DNA of 64,000 nucleotides, from positions 434,001-498,000 of the forward strand of contig NZ_CP177240.1 of assembly GCF_046773475.1 (NCBI RefSeq). The letters are read 5' to 3'. The notes under the pieces are model-generated. The model saw only the letters and a program-made list of their open reading frames with translations. It was not told the DNA's origin and ran no database searches. Shown piece by piece: positions 52,783-61,618 of this stretch. Position 1 is the stretch's first letter; each line of letters starts with the position of its first letter. Both the position numbers and the translations under genes were made by a program. The stretch comes from Nitratireductor aquimarinus. GTDB taxonomy: Bacteria > Pseudomonadota > Alphaproteobacteria > Rhizobiales > Rhizobiaceae.

Positions 52783-55161
52783 ATGAAGACGCTGAAAAAC
52801 TGGTCCTTCATCGAACGGAGTGAAACCGGCCTGACGCTTCTTGTCGATGGCCGGCATCACTTCAGGGTCGATGTGCTGGAAGAGGCGCTGTTCAGGATTT
52901 CGCTCAAGCGCGATGGCGGCTGGCGGCTCGACCGGAGCTGGAGCATCGCGCCCGGGGGCAAGGCCCCGTGGGAAGGGCGCAGACGCGATGATCTCTCCGG
53001 TTTCACTTGTCCGGGCTTCGTTTTCGAGGAGCGTGGAACAAGTCTGGTTCTCACCACGCCGCAACTGCGCCTGACCATTCGCCGGCCGCTGGCGCTGGAG
53101 TGGGAGGCGAGCGACGGGGCGGGCGGTTATCGCCCGCTTGCTGCCGATCGCGCCACCAGCGCCTACATGGCCGGTGTGCGTGACAGTCGCAACGCGCATT
53201 TCCTGGCCTACCGGCCGGAAGATCTCGTCTACGGCCTCGGCGAGAAGGCGGGTGACCTGAAGCGCAATGGACGCCGTTTCGAGATGCGCAATCTCGATGC
53301 CATGGGCTATGATGCCAAGAGTACGGATCCGCTTTACAAGGTTCTGCCCTTTACAGTGACACGCACGCCGGAGGCCGGTTCCTACGGTCTGTTCTATGAC
53401 AATCTGGCGGGCAGCTGGTTCGACATTGGCAATGAGTACGACAATTACCATGGTCGCTTCCGCGCCTACCGCGCTCTTGATGGCGATCTGGATTTCTATT
53501 TTAGCTGGGCACCGACCGTCCTCGACGTGGTCAAGACGCAGAACTGGCTGACCGGTGGCACGGCGTTTCCGCCGCGCTGGACGCTTGGCTATTCCGGGTC
53601 GACCATGTCCTATACGGATGCCGAGAATGCGCAGGAGCAGCTTCAGGGGTTCGTGGACCTGTGCGCTGAACACGAGATCCCCTGCGATAGTTTCCAGATG
53701 TCATCCGGCTACACGGCCATTGGTCACAAGCGCTACGTGTTCAACTGGAATCATGACCGCGTGCCCGAGCCGAAACGGCTTTCGAAACATTTCCGCGATG
53801 CGGGCATGCACTTGGCGGCCAACATCAAGCCGTGTCTTCTTCAGGATCACCCGCTTTACGAGGATGTCGCCGCCCGCGGACTGTTCATCCGCGACAGCGA
53901 AAGCGATGCGCCGGAGCGCTCCAGCTTCTGGGACGACGAGGGCTCGCATCTCGATTTCACCAACCCGGCGACCATCGACTGGTGGAAGGAAAACGTCACC
54001 ACAAAACTGCTCGACCAGGGCATCGAATGCACCTGGAACGACAACAACGAATACGAAATCTGGGACGATGAAGCGCGCTGCCACGGTTTTGGTGAACCGA
54101 TACCGGTCGGTCTGATCCGCCCGCTCTTTTCACTTCTGATGACGCGCGCTTCTTTCGAGGCCCAGCTTGAACACAGGCCGCACGAGCGCCCCTATCTTAT
54201 TTGCCGGGCCGGCGCTCCGGGCCTGCAGCGTTACGCGCAGACCTGGTCGGGTGACAATTACACATCCTGGGAGACGCTGCGCTACAACATCTCCATGGGA
54301 CTCGGCATGAGCCTTAGCGGGTTCTACAATATCGGTCACGATGTGGGCGGTTTTGCCGGCCCGCGGCCCGAACCCGAACTGTTCGTGCGCTGGGTCCAGA
54401 ACGGCATCTTCCATCCGCGTTTCACGATCCATTCGTGGAATGACGATGGCACCGTCAACGAGCCGTGGATGTACCCTGAGGTTACACCGCTCATTCGCGC
54501 GGCGATCCGTTTTCGCTATCGGCTTTTGCCTTATCTTTACACGCTGTTGCGTGCGGCGGTGGCATTGCGCGAACCGATCATCCGGCCAACCTTTCTCGAC
54601 CATGAACACGATGCACGCTGCTTTGAGGAGACGTCCGATTTCATGCTCGGACGCGATCTTCTCGTTGCAGGCGTGGTAGAGCCGGGCGCGTGCGAACGCT
54701 GCATCTACCTGCCGGACAATGGCGCTGGCTGGTGGGATTTCTGGACCGGAAACTGGCATGCGGGCGGGCAGGAAATCACCATTCCCGTAACACTGGAAAG
54801 CATGCCGCTCTTCGTGCGCGCCGGATGCGTTCTTCCGCTCGGCGATGCCGTCGACCGCGCCGACGCCGCCAGCGACACGGCGCGAACGCTGGCTGTTTTT
54901 CCGTCGAGGGGCGAGGGGGAAGGCGAAAGCTGCGAATATGAGGATGACGGTATTGGCATCGACGCGGCGCAAAACGCCTTCCGTATCAGCACCTACCGGC
55001 TGAAATGCACCGGGGCGCAGATCGCGCTTTCCATAAGCAGCGAAGGTGCTTTCGAGCCCCATTATGACAGGCTGCGCATAACATTGCCCGCGGGCGAGAC
55101 GCGCCCGCTTACGGTGAATGGCAGACCGTTCGCCCCGGGCGACTATCTGGAGAAAGACTGA
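52783..55161 (+). CDS. Glycoside hydrolase family 31 enzyme
   Basis: 792 residues. N-terminal beta-sandwich, then a TIM barrel from about residue 265 (RWTLGYSGSTMSYTDAENAQEQL). Catalytic nucleophile Asp420 in ECTWNDNNEYEIW and acid/base Asp491 in QTWSGDNYTSWE. GH31 enzymes remove alpha-linked glucose, xylose or related sugars. The segment QMSSGYTAIGHKRYVFNWN marks a subgroup common in soil bacteria with undefined substrate. No signal peptide. Sits between dctM (10 bases) and uxuB (3 bases), so it is part of the glucuronide operon; it may trim alpha-glycosyl groups from an imported glycoside. Confidence 0.88.
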   Translation: MKTLKNWSFIERSETGLTLLVDGRHHFRVDVLEEALFRISLKRDGGWRLDRSWSIAPGGKAPWEGRRRDDLSGFTCPGFVFEERGTSLVLTTPQLRLTIRRPLALEWEASDGAGGYRPLAADRATSAYMAGVRDSRNAHFLAYRPEDLVYGLGEKAGDLKRNGRRFEMRNLDAMGYDAKSTDPLYKVLPFTVTRTPEAGSYGLFYDNLAGSWFDIGNEYDNYHGRFRAYRALDGDLDFYFSWAPTVLDVVKTQNWLTGGTAFPPRWTLGYSGSTMSYTDAENAQEQLQGFVDLCAEHEIPCDSFQMSSGYTAIGHKRYVFNWNHDRVPEPKRLSKHFRDAGMHLAANIKPCLLQDHPLYEDVAARGLFIRDSESDAPERSSFWDDEGSHLDFTNPATIDWWKENVTTKLLDQGIECTWNDNNEYEIWDDEARCHGFGEPIPVGLIRPLFSLLMTRASFEAQLEHRPHERPYLICRAGAPGLQRYAQTWSGDNYTSWETLRYNISMGLGMSLSGFYNIGHDVGGFAGPRPEPELFVRWVQNGIFHPRFTIHSWNDDGTVNEPWMYPEVTPLIRAAIRFRYRLLPYLYTLLRAAVALREPIIRPTFLDHEHDARCFEETSDFMLGRDLLVAGVVEPGACERCIYLPDNGAGWWDFWTGNWHAGGQEITIPVTLESMPLFVRAGCVLPLGDAVDRADAASDTARTLAVFPSRGEGEGESCEYEDDGIGIDAAQNAFRISTYRLKCTGAQIALSISSEGAFEPHYDRLRITLPAGETRPLTVNGRPFAPGDYLEKD

Positions 55162-55164
55162 CGC

Positions 55165-56625
55165 ATGGCCGAAATCGTTCGTGAACGCTACGCCTACGAC
55201 CGTTCGAAGCTGAAGCCGCGTGTGCTTCATATCGGCTTTGGCGCGTTCTCGCGGGCGCACACGCTGCGCTATCTCGATGACGCGCTGGACACGGCGGGCG
55301 GTGACTTCGGCGCGGTGGTCGCGCGTCTCAATTCCGGCGCCGACGAACTCAGCGAACTCGACGCGCAGGGCCGCGAATATCTGGTTATCGAGGCCGATGA
55401 CACAGCTATGCGCGCACGCACTATCGGTTGTGTCGTGGGTACGTTGAACCCGCAGCGCGACGGTGTAGACGCGGTACCGGACCTGATCGCCAGCGCGGCG
55501 CTCTGCCTCGTGACGCTCACCATCACCGAGAAGGGCTATTGCCTGCGCAACGGACAGCTTGACCGGAGCAATCCAGCCATCAGCGTCGATCTGGAGAATG
55601 CGCGCGCCCCGCGTTCGGCAATTGGTGTTCTGGTGGAAGGTCTGCGGCGCAGGCGCGAGGCGGGAGCTGGCGGGCTGACTCTGATGGCCTGCGATAACCT
55701 TCCGGAAAACGGGACGGCCCTGCGCGCAGCCGTCATTGCCTACGCCGGGGCGGTCGAGAACGATCTGGCGGACTGGATCGTCGGCAATGTTGCATTCCCC
55801 TCCACCATGGTGGATCGCATCGTGCCGGCGCTCGACGCTGCGGGGCGGGAACTGGTGACGAAAGCTGCCGGGGATGAGAACGCGATGGGCATCGTTTGCG
55901 AGCCCTTCCGCCAGTGGGTGATTGAAAACAGTTTTTCTGCCGCCCATCCCGATTTTGCTGCGGCCGGTGCGATGCTGGTCGAGGATGTGCGGCCCTATGA
56001 GGAAATGAAGCTGCGCATGCTCAATGGCAGCCATTCCTTTCTCGCCTATCTCGGTGCGCTTGCCGGGCACGAGACCGTGGCCGACTGCATGGCGGACCCC
56101 GTGTTCGGCCGTGCTGCACAGATGCTGATGCTGCAGGAGCAGGCACCGACCCTGTCGGTGCCTGCCGATGTAGATCTTGGCGCTTATGCGAAGGCGTTGA
56201 TGCAGCGTTTCTCCAATTCGCGCCTTGGCCATCGCACGCAGCAGATCGCCATGGACGGCAGCCAAAAGCTGCCGCAGCGTCTTCTCGCGCCCATCGCCGC
56301 GCACCTGCAAACAGGCGCGCCATGGCCTCTGTCGGCGCTCGGCGTTGCCGGCTGGATGGCCTATCTGCGCGGCAAAAGCGAAACGGGCGAAGCGCTGTCG
56401 CTTTCAGATCCGCTTGCCGGGCGTCTCCTGGAAATCGCTGGCGGCGAAGACGGCGCGGCCTATGTCGACGCTCTTCTCGGCGTGGAGGCGGTTTTCCCGC
56501 AGCCACTGGCGAAAGATCCACGTTTCAGACAGGCGATCCATGAAGCGTACCGCGCCCTTCGCGGAACAGGTGTCCGCGCTGCCATCGGCGCGGCTTGCGA
56601 CAGACACGATCTGGCCAACGGGTAA
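55165..56625 (+). CDS. uxuB: Fructuronate reductase (D-mannonate oxidoreductase)
   Basis: 486 residues of the polyol-specific long-chain dehydrogenase family. N-terminal nucleotide-binding HIGFGAFSRAHTLRYLDDAL, ITEKGYCL, CDNLPENGTALR and the FPSTMVDRIVPA signature; catalytic Lys region YEEMKLRMLNGSHSFLAYLG. Reduces D-fructuronate to D-mannonate with NADH in the cytoplasm. The neighbours uxaC and uxuA supply and consume its substrate and product, which is why UxuB is favoured over mannitol dehydrogenase. Confidence 0.9.
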   Translation: MAEIVRERYAYDRSKLKPRVLHIGFGAFSRAHTLRYLDDALDTAGGDFGAVVARLNSGADELSELDAQGREYLVIEADDTAMRARTIGCVVGTLNPQRDGVDAVPDLIASAALCLVTLTITEKGYCLRNGQLDRSNPAISVDLENARAPRSAIGVLVEGLRRRREAGAGGLTLMACDNLPENGTALRAAVIAYAGAVENDLADWIVGNVAFPSTMVDRIVPALDAAGRELVTKAAGDENAMGIVCEPFRQWVIENSFSAAHPDFAAAGAMLVEDVRPYEEMKLRMLNGSHSFLAYLGALAGHETVADCMADPVFGRAAQMLMLQEQAPTLSVPADVDLGAYAKALMQRFSNSRLGHRTQQIAMDGSQKLPQRLLAPIAAHLQTGAPWPLSALGVAGWMAYLRGKSETGEALSLSDPLAGRLLEIAGGEDGAAYVDALLGVEAVFPQPLAKDPRFRQAIHEAYRALRGTGVRAAIGAACDRHDLANG

Positions 56626-56638
56626 AACGGGTAGAAAA

Positions 56639-58039
56639 ATGCAGCCTTTTCTCGGACCGGACTTCCTGCTGCCGAACGAGCCGGCGCGGCGGCTTTATCA
56701 CGAAGTGGCGGCGGATCTTCCGATCATCGATTATCACAATCATCTGCCGCCGCAGGAGATTGCGGAGAACCGCACCTGGGACAATATCGGCGAGCTCTGG
56801 CTCGGACATGACCACTACAAGTGGCGGCTCATGCGCTGGGCGGGCATTGAGGAAGAGCGCATCACGGGCAAGGCCGGATGGCGCGCAAAGTTTGATGCGT
56901 TCGCCGAAACCATGCCGCAATGCATCGGCAACCCGATGTACCACTGGTCGCACCTGGAGCTCTGGCGCTATTTCGGCCTTGAGGGCACGGTGTTTTCGCC
57001 CGCCACTGCAGATGAATGCTGGGAAGCGGCCAATGCGCAGCTTTCGAGGCCCGCGTTTTCGGCGCGCGGTCTTCTGGAGCGGATGAAGGTCGAACTGGTC
57101 GGCACCACCGACGACCCGACCGACACGCTGGAACATCACGAGGCGATGCTCGACGCGGGATTGCCTTTCAAGGTGGTTCCGAGCTTTCGTCCCGACAGGG
57201 CAATCAAGATCGAGGCGGAAGGCTTTGCGACCTATGTCGAAAAGCTGGCCACCGTGAGCGGGACGCCGGTAAGGCGCTTTGACGATCTCGTGGGCGCGCT
57301 GAACAATCGGCTCACGCGTTTCGTGGCGCTTGGTTGCCGCGCGAGCGATCACGGGCTTGAGGTTTTGCGGGCCGGACAGTGCGCGACGGCCGCACGTCTC
57401 GACGCCATCCTGCGGAAGCGCCTGGATGGCGGAACCCTGGATGAGGATGAGATTGCCGATTTCCAGACCGCGCTGCTCGTTGAGCTTGGCCGTGCCTATG
57501 CGAAGCACGACCTTGTGATGCAGCTCCACATCGGACCGTTGCGCAACACGCGCACGCGTCTGTTCGACGCGCTGGGGGCGGATTCGGGCGGCGATTCCAT
57601 GAACGATCTGGCCGTTGCTGGCGCTCTCAACGCGTTTCTTGACCGGCTCGACCGGACGGATGAGCTGCCGCGCACCATCCTCTACTGCCTCGACCCCACG
57701 AAAAACGCGATGATCGCCGCGACTGCCGGCAATTTTCAGGACGGCAGCACGGCGGGCAAGGTGCAGGCGGGCGCGGCCTGGTGGTTCAACGATCAGCTGG
57801 ACGGCATGGAGCATCAGCTGACGCAGCTCGCACAGATGGGCCTTCTGTCGCGTTTTGTCGGAATGCTGACAGACAGCCGCTCCTTCCTGTCTTTTCCACG
57901 GCACGAATACTACCGGCGGCTTGTCTGCCGCATGGTGGGCGGCTGGATGGAAGAGGGGGCCATGCCCCCGGACCATGACCTCGCCGCGGGGATCATTGAA
58001 GACATCTGTTACCGCAATGCGCGGCGGTGGTTTCTCTAG
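56639..58039 (+). CDS. uxaC: Uronate isomerase
   Basis: 466 residues from ATG 56639, the usual UxaC size; long in-frame upstream sequence overlaps uxuB and is rejected. Typical opening MQPFLGPDFLLPNEPARRLYHEVAADLPIIDYHNHLPPQEIAENRTW with the metal-type HNHL pair, GTTDDPTDTLEHHEAM, LGCRASDHGL, MQLHIGPLRNTR and the LTDSRSFLSFPRHEYYRRLVCRMVG signature. Converts glucuronate to fructuronate (or galacturonate to tagaturonate). Follows uxuB by 13 bases. Confidence 0.93.
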   Translation: MQPFLGPDFLLPNEPARRLYHEVAADLPIIDYHNHLPPQEIAENRTWDNIGELWLGHDHYKWRLMRWAGIEEERITGKAGWRAKFDAFAETMPQCIGNPMYHWSHLELWRYFGLEGTVFSPATADECWEAANAQLSRPAFSARGLLERMKVELVGTTDDPTDTLEHHEAMLDAGLPFKVVPSFRPDRAIKIEAEGFATYVEKLATVSGTPVRRFDDLVGALNNRLTRFVALGCRASDHGLEVLRAGQCATAARLDAILRKRLDGGTLDEDEIADFQTALLVELGRAYAKHDLVMQLHIGPLRNTRTRLFDALGADSGGDSMNDLAVAGALNAFLDRLDRTDELPRTILYCLDPTKNAMIAATAGNFQDGSTAGKVQAGAAWWFNDQLDGMEHQLTQLAQMGLLSRFVGMLTDSRSFLSFPRHEYYRRLVCRMVGGWMEEGAMPPDHDLAAGIIEDICYRNARRWFL

Positions 58040-58044
58040 AGCTC

Positions 58045-58130
58045 TTCCCGAGCATTGATCGGTTTTCCGGCGGGAATTGCGTGAACAAGAACTCCTGGAT
58101 CGCTTCACCGCATGCGTGAAACGATGAAGC
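58045..58130. repeat. Rhizobiales-type intergenic palindromic repeat, second copy
   Basis: Contains CGGTTTTCCGGCGGGAATTGCG and a CGCTTCA/TGAAGCG inverted repeat around a GCATGC centre (about 58102-58128). Shares the GGAATTGCG motif and layout with the element at 23020-23100. It lies between uxaC and uxuA, inside the operon. Confidence 0.5.
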
Positions 58131-58187
58131 GGTCCAGCATTTGCATGCGGCGCTCCACTGGCGCTGCGACAGGGTGACGAGGATAGT

Positions 58188-59408
58188 ATGCGACAGACAT
58201 GGCGATGGTTCGGGCCGAATGATCTGGTTTCGACGGACGACATGCTACAGGCCGGGGTGGAGGGCGTGGTTTCCGCGCTCCATCAGGTGCCGACCGGTGA
58301 CGTCTGGACCCCCGAGGCCATTGCCGCGCGGCAAGGGGAGATCGGAACGCGCCGTGACGGCTCTCCGTCCGGCCTGTGCTGGGAGGTCGTGGAAAGTCTG
58401 CCGGTCTCCGAGGCCATCAAGAAGCGGAAGGGCGACTGGCGCCAGCATATCGAGAACTACAGGCAGAGCCTGCGCCATCTGGCCGGGGCCGGCATCGAGA
58501 TCGTCTGCTACAATTTCATGCCGATCCTTGACTGGACGCGCACCGATCTCGCCTACCGGGTGTCTCATGGCGGCACCTGCATGCGTTTCGACATCGTGGA
58601 TTTCGCGGCTTTCGACATCCACATCCTGAGGCGCCCGGGCGCGGTTGAAGACTTTCCGGAAGACGTGGTCGCCGCTGCGGCAGAGCGCTTTTCCGGTATG
58701 GGCGCGAAGCGGCGGGAAGAGCTGACCCGCAATGTGATTTCGGGTCTTCCCGGCGCAACGGAGAGTTTGACGCTGGACGGTCTCCAGGCGCACCTCGACG
58801 AATACGGGACGATCTCGCCGGATGAGCTTCGCGGCAATTTCATTGCATTTCTGGAAGAAGTCGTGCCGCTGGCGCAGGAGTTGGGTATCCGCATGTGTTG
58901 TCATCCGGACGATCCGCCGTTCCCTCTGCTCGGCCTGCCGCGGATCATGTCGACGGAAGCTGATTACAAGGCGATGATGGATGCGGTGGATGTACCGGAA
59001 AACGGCATCACCCTTTGCTCTGGTTCGCTCGGTGTCAGACCAGATAACGACCTGCCCGGCATGATGCGCCGGCTCGGCGAGCGGGTGCACTTCCTGCATC
59101 TGCGCAATGTGCAGCGTGAGAGCGACCAGGTCGCCTGTTCTTTCCATGAGGCCGAACATCTTGGCGGGTGCACGGACATGGTCGATCTTGTCGCTGCCGT
59201 GGTGGAGGAAGAAGCGCGCCGCCGGGCCGCCGGGCGCACGGATGTGTCTATTCCGTTCCGTCCCGATCACGGGCAGGACATTCTCGACGATCTCGGACGT
59301 CGCTCCCAGCCGGGGTACCCGGCAATCGGTCGCCTGAAGGGGCTGGCGGAGCTGCGCGGCATCATCGCCACGCTGGAGCACCGCACGCATGGTCTGGGGG
59401 CAAGCTAA
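58188..59408 (+). CDS. uxuA: Mannonate dehydratase
   Basis: 406 residues from ATG 58188 (GAGGAT upstream). Starts MRQTWRWFGPNDLVSTDDMLQAGVEGVVSALHQVP; contains CYNFMPILDWTRTDL, the metal site IRMCCHPDDPPFPLLGLPRIMST, LCSGSLGVRPDNDLPGMM, VHFLHLRNVQ and FRPDHGQDILDDL, all standard UxuA motifs. Dehydrates D-mannonate to 2-keto-3-deoxygluconate, which needs a kinase and aldolase encoded elsewhere. A 148-base gap with a repeat separates it from uxaC. Confidence 0.95.
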   Translation: MRQTWRWFGPNDLVSTDDMLQAGVEGVVSALHQVPTGDVWTPEAIAARQGEIGTRRDGSPSGLCWEVVESLPVSEAIKKRKGDWRQHIENYRQSLRHLAGAGIEIVCYNFMPILDWTRTDLAYRVSHGGTCMRFDIVDFAAFDIHILRRPGAVEDFPEDVVAAAAERFSGMGAKRREELTRNVISGLPGATESLTLDGLQAHLDEYGTISPDELRGNFIAFLEEVVPLAQELGIRMCCHPDDPPFPLLGLPRIMSTEADYKAMMDAVDVPENGITLCSGSLGVRPDNDLPGMMRRLGERVHFLHLRNVQRESDQVACSFHEAEHLGGCTDMVDLVAAVVEEEARRRAAGRTDVSIPFRPDHGQDILDDLGRRSQPGYPAIGRLKGLAELRGIIATLEHRTHGLGAS

Positions 59409-59423
59409 ACGGGGCATTGTAAA

Positions 59424-59850
59424 CTGACCTGCTCCCCGGAAAGCGGACACTGACGTAAGCTGCGATTTGTTGTCTGCTGGTCTTCGAGAACAGGAGATCA
59501 GAGATGCAGAAACGCAAGCAGCGCTCGCCGGAATTTACGGCGACAGTCGCTCTTGAAGCGTTGAAGGGCGAGATGAACCTCGCCCTGATGCGTCAGACCG
59601 ATCAACAGCTTCAGGAGACGCCGTTTTTCGATGTGCGCAGATGATTTTGCACCTGAAGAACGAAGGTCATCCGGTGAACGAGAAGCGGATAGGGCGAGTG
59701 ATGCCAGCCTGCCATAGGCCCAATGCAAGCAAGCCTGCCAAGGGGCAGAAGATCTGGCCATAAGTGCTCAAGGATTGGCGGCCGTCGGCGCAGGAAACCT
59801 ATGTCCCGATGAACCAAAGACCGGTCATGCACGAACAATCAAACTGGGCC
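59424..59850 (+). mobile_element. IS3-family remnant
   Basis: Left side begins with a sequence like IS3-family ends (GACCTGCTCCCCGGAAAGCG at 59426-59445). ATG 59504 opens MQKRKQRSPEFTATVALEAL (OrfA start), which after 26 residues is joined by a deletion to OrfB sequence LMRQTDQQLQETPFFDVRR and a stop. Next comes MILHLKNEGHPVNEKRIGRV and NASKPAKGQKIWP, again OrfB, ended by TAA at 59763. Most of OrfB, including the catalytic core, is gone. The right end is not recognised. Confidence 0.8.
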
Positions 59851-59946
59851 ACTCATGTGGTGCTGATCACTCGGCAATTGAAAACAGCATCACAATTCCA
59901 TCTGCATTCACACGCCCATTGCCTGACATGATGTCATCGCACATCG

Positions 59947-59969
59947 ATGGATCCTTAAAATGGATCCAT
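59947..59969 (-). terminator. Hairpin after the amidohydrolase gene
   Basis: ATGGATCC (59947-59954) and GGATCCAT (59962-59969) form an 8-base-pair stem about 20 bases after the amidohydrolase stop on the minus strand. The loop is A/T only and no T-run follows, so termination is uncertain. Confidence 0.35.
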
Positions 59970-59986
59970 GCACCAGAGTCATCCTA

Positions 59987-61465
59987 CTAATCGTACTGCG
60001 GTGGAACCGGGGCTATCACAGGTTTCTCGAATGTTCGATGCAGCTTGCCCCAGCCGGGCTCGTGCATGTGGTCTTGCAGTCCCGCCCGCTCGACCAGTGC
60101 GCGGGCTTCCTTTTCGCCTTCATCGAGCGCCGACTGCACATCTGCCGTCAGAACGCGGCCACCTTCCATGAGCACTTTTCCATCCACGATCACCGTGTCC
60201 ACATCACTGCCCAGAACCTGATGAGCCAGTCTGTGGACGGGCATCCAGTTGGGTGTGAGATGCGGCTTGCGCATGTCGATCACGGCAATATCGGCTTTCT
60301 TGCCGATCTCCAGCGAGCCAATTTCATGATCCATGCCGATGGCGCGCGCGGCATCGATGGTAATCATCTCGAACAATTTGCCGGGTGGCAGCAGATAGCG
60401 GTCGTGATTATGCAATATGTGCTGGGTCTGCTGCGCAATGCGCGCCACCTGGAACATATCGAAATGGCGGCTGGGCGCTGCGCCGTCCGAGGTGATTGCG
60501 ACCGGCACCCCGCGCGCCATCATGTCCATGATCGGGGTGGAGCGTCCGGGCGGTGCGTGGGTGACGAAGGTTCCCGTCTCCGCCAGAATGTCGATCTCTT
60601 CATGCGAAATACCCCAGCAGTGCTGCAGGTGGACGTCTGGTCCCAGAAGCGCGTTCTCCTTGTCTTGAAACGCCATCCGTATTTGCCCTGCGAAAGCGTC
60701 TGAATGAATGCGAACGCCCCATTTCCGGGCTGTTTCGCGAACGCGTCGCGCTTGCATGCGGTCGTCCGCCGTCAGGTTGACAGCCATGTCGGGGGACGAT
60801 GCGTTGGAGGGCTCGACCGAGGGCACGATCGTGAATGGCGTGAGAAAGACGTTGATGCGACCGTCTCCGCTGCCATTGACTGCGTCGATGACGGCCTCGG
60901 CTCCTTCGATCATTTCCTCAAAGGAGATCTGGCGTCGTTCCGGCTGGCCGCTCTCCCAGCGCGTAACGGTTTGCGGCCAGGGCAATCCCGCCGGGCCGAC
61001 ACAAACGATCTCCCGAAGGCCGATTTCATCATAGGCGCGCGCATGATTGATGGCGAAGGCCGGATCGTCGCTGCGCGGCATGGAGGTGATGATGCTCGCT
61101 CCTGTCGTCACGCCGGCGCGCAGTCGCTCAAGGCCGGAAACGAGCCCGTCCGCATACCAGTAGTCGCGTGTCACATAATGATAATAGGCAGGTGTGACGA
61201 TGCGCATCCACAAGGCGTTGGTGTCGGCGCCGATGCTGCGGATCAGCGCATGACCGGCATGGCCATGCGCGTCGATCAGGCCGGGGACCAGCATCTTGCC
61301 CTTGCAGTCCAGCACCTTCTTGCCTTCGTGTCGCTGCGCCAGCTCGTCGGCGGCGCCGATGTCGACGATTCTGTCGTCAACAATGGCGAGGCCGCCATCC
61401 TCGATGATGCGGCGGGTTCCGTCGACGGTGACGATTGTCCCGTGCAGTAGAAGAAGCTCACTCAT
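59987..61465 (-). CDS. Amidohydrolase superfamily enzyme (cytosine deaminase/TrzA-AtzA-like)
   Basis: 492 residues. N-terminal composite beta-barrel (LLLHGTIVTVDGTRRIIEDGGLAIVDDRIVDIG), metal motif VPGLIDAHGHAGHALIR (HxH), then WGVRIHSDAF and VHLQHCWGISHEEI (His ligands), and VAITSDGAAPSRHFDMF with the catalytic Asp; C-terminal GSLEIGKKADIAVIDM. Such enzymes deaminate or dechlorinate N-heterocycles or guanidino compounds; the exact reaction is unknown. Cytoplasmic. Divergent from the binding-protein gene at 61619 over a shared TTGT-N2-ACAA-like operator, suggesting that it processes what that system imports. Confidence 0.87.
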   Translation of the reverse strand: MSELLLLHGTIVTVDGTRRIIEDGGLAIVDDRIVDIGAADELAQRHEGKKVLDCKGKMLVPGLIDAHGHAGHALIRSIGADTNALWMRIVTPAYYHYVTRDYWYADGLVSGLERLRAGVTTGASIITSMPRSDDPAFAINHARAYDEIGLREIVCVGPAGLPWPQTVTRWESGQPERRQISFEEMIEGAEAVIDAVNGSGDGRINVFLTPFTIVPSVEPSNASSPDMAVNLTADDRMQARRVRETARKWGVRIHSDAFAGQIRMAFQDKENALLGPDVHLQHCWGISHEEIDILAETGTFVTHAPPGRSTPIMDMMARGVPVAITSDGAAPSRHFDMFQVARIAQQTQHILHNHDRYLLPPGKLFEMITIDAARAIGMDHEIGSLEIGKKADIAVIDMRKPHLTPNWMPVHRLAHQVLGSDVDTVIVDGKVLMEGGRVLTADVQSALDEGEKEARALVERAGLQDHMHEPGWGKLHRTFEKPVIAPVPPQYD

Positions 61466-61529
61466 ATCTCACTCCCGGCTTGGTTGCGCGGCAATCTACC
61501 CGCCGCATTGGCTGACATTTTTTACAATA

Positions 61530-61554
61530 ATTGCCGACAATATAATTGACAATT
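61530..61554 (+). promoter_or_regulatory. Promoter and GntR-like operator upstream of the first tandem binding protein
   Basis: ATTGC-CG-ACAAT (61530-61541) differs by one base from the operator at 8212. It abuts a perfect -10 TATAAT (61541-61546), followed by a second half-site pair ATTG-A-CAAT (61545-61553). No good -35 is seen. The minus strand also shows TTGTCA-17-TATTGT, which could drive the amidohydrolase gene. Confidence 0.6.
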
Positions 61555-61618
61555 GCTGTTTTGGCCGTGAGTGTTCCATCAACTCGTTCCTGAAAGCGAC
61601 CAAGCGGGAGGCATCAGC

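Noticed and set aside
54130..56310. 726-codon open frame opposite the GH31 and uxuB genes
   Set aside because: Antisense shadow; both sense genes are supported by catalytic motifs and operon spacing.
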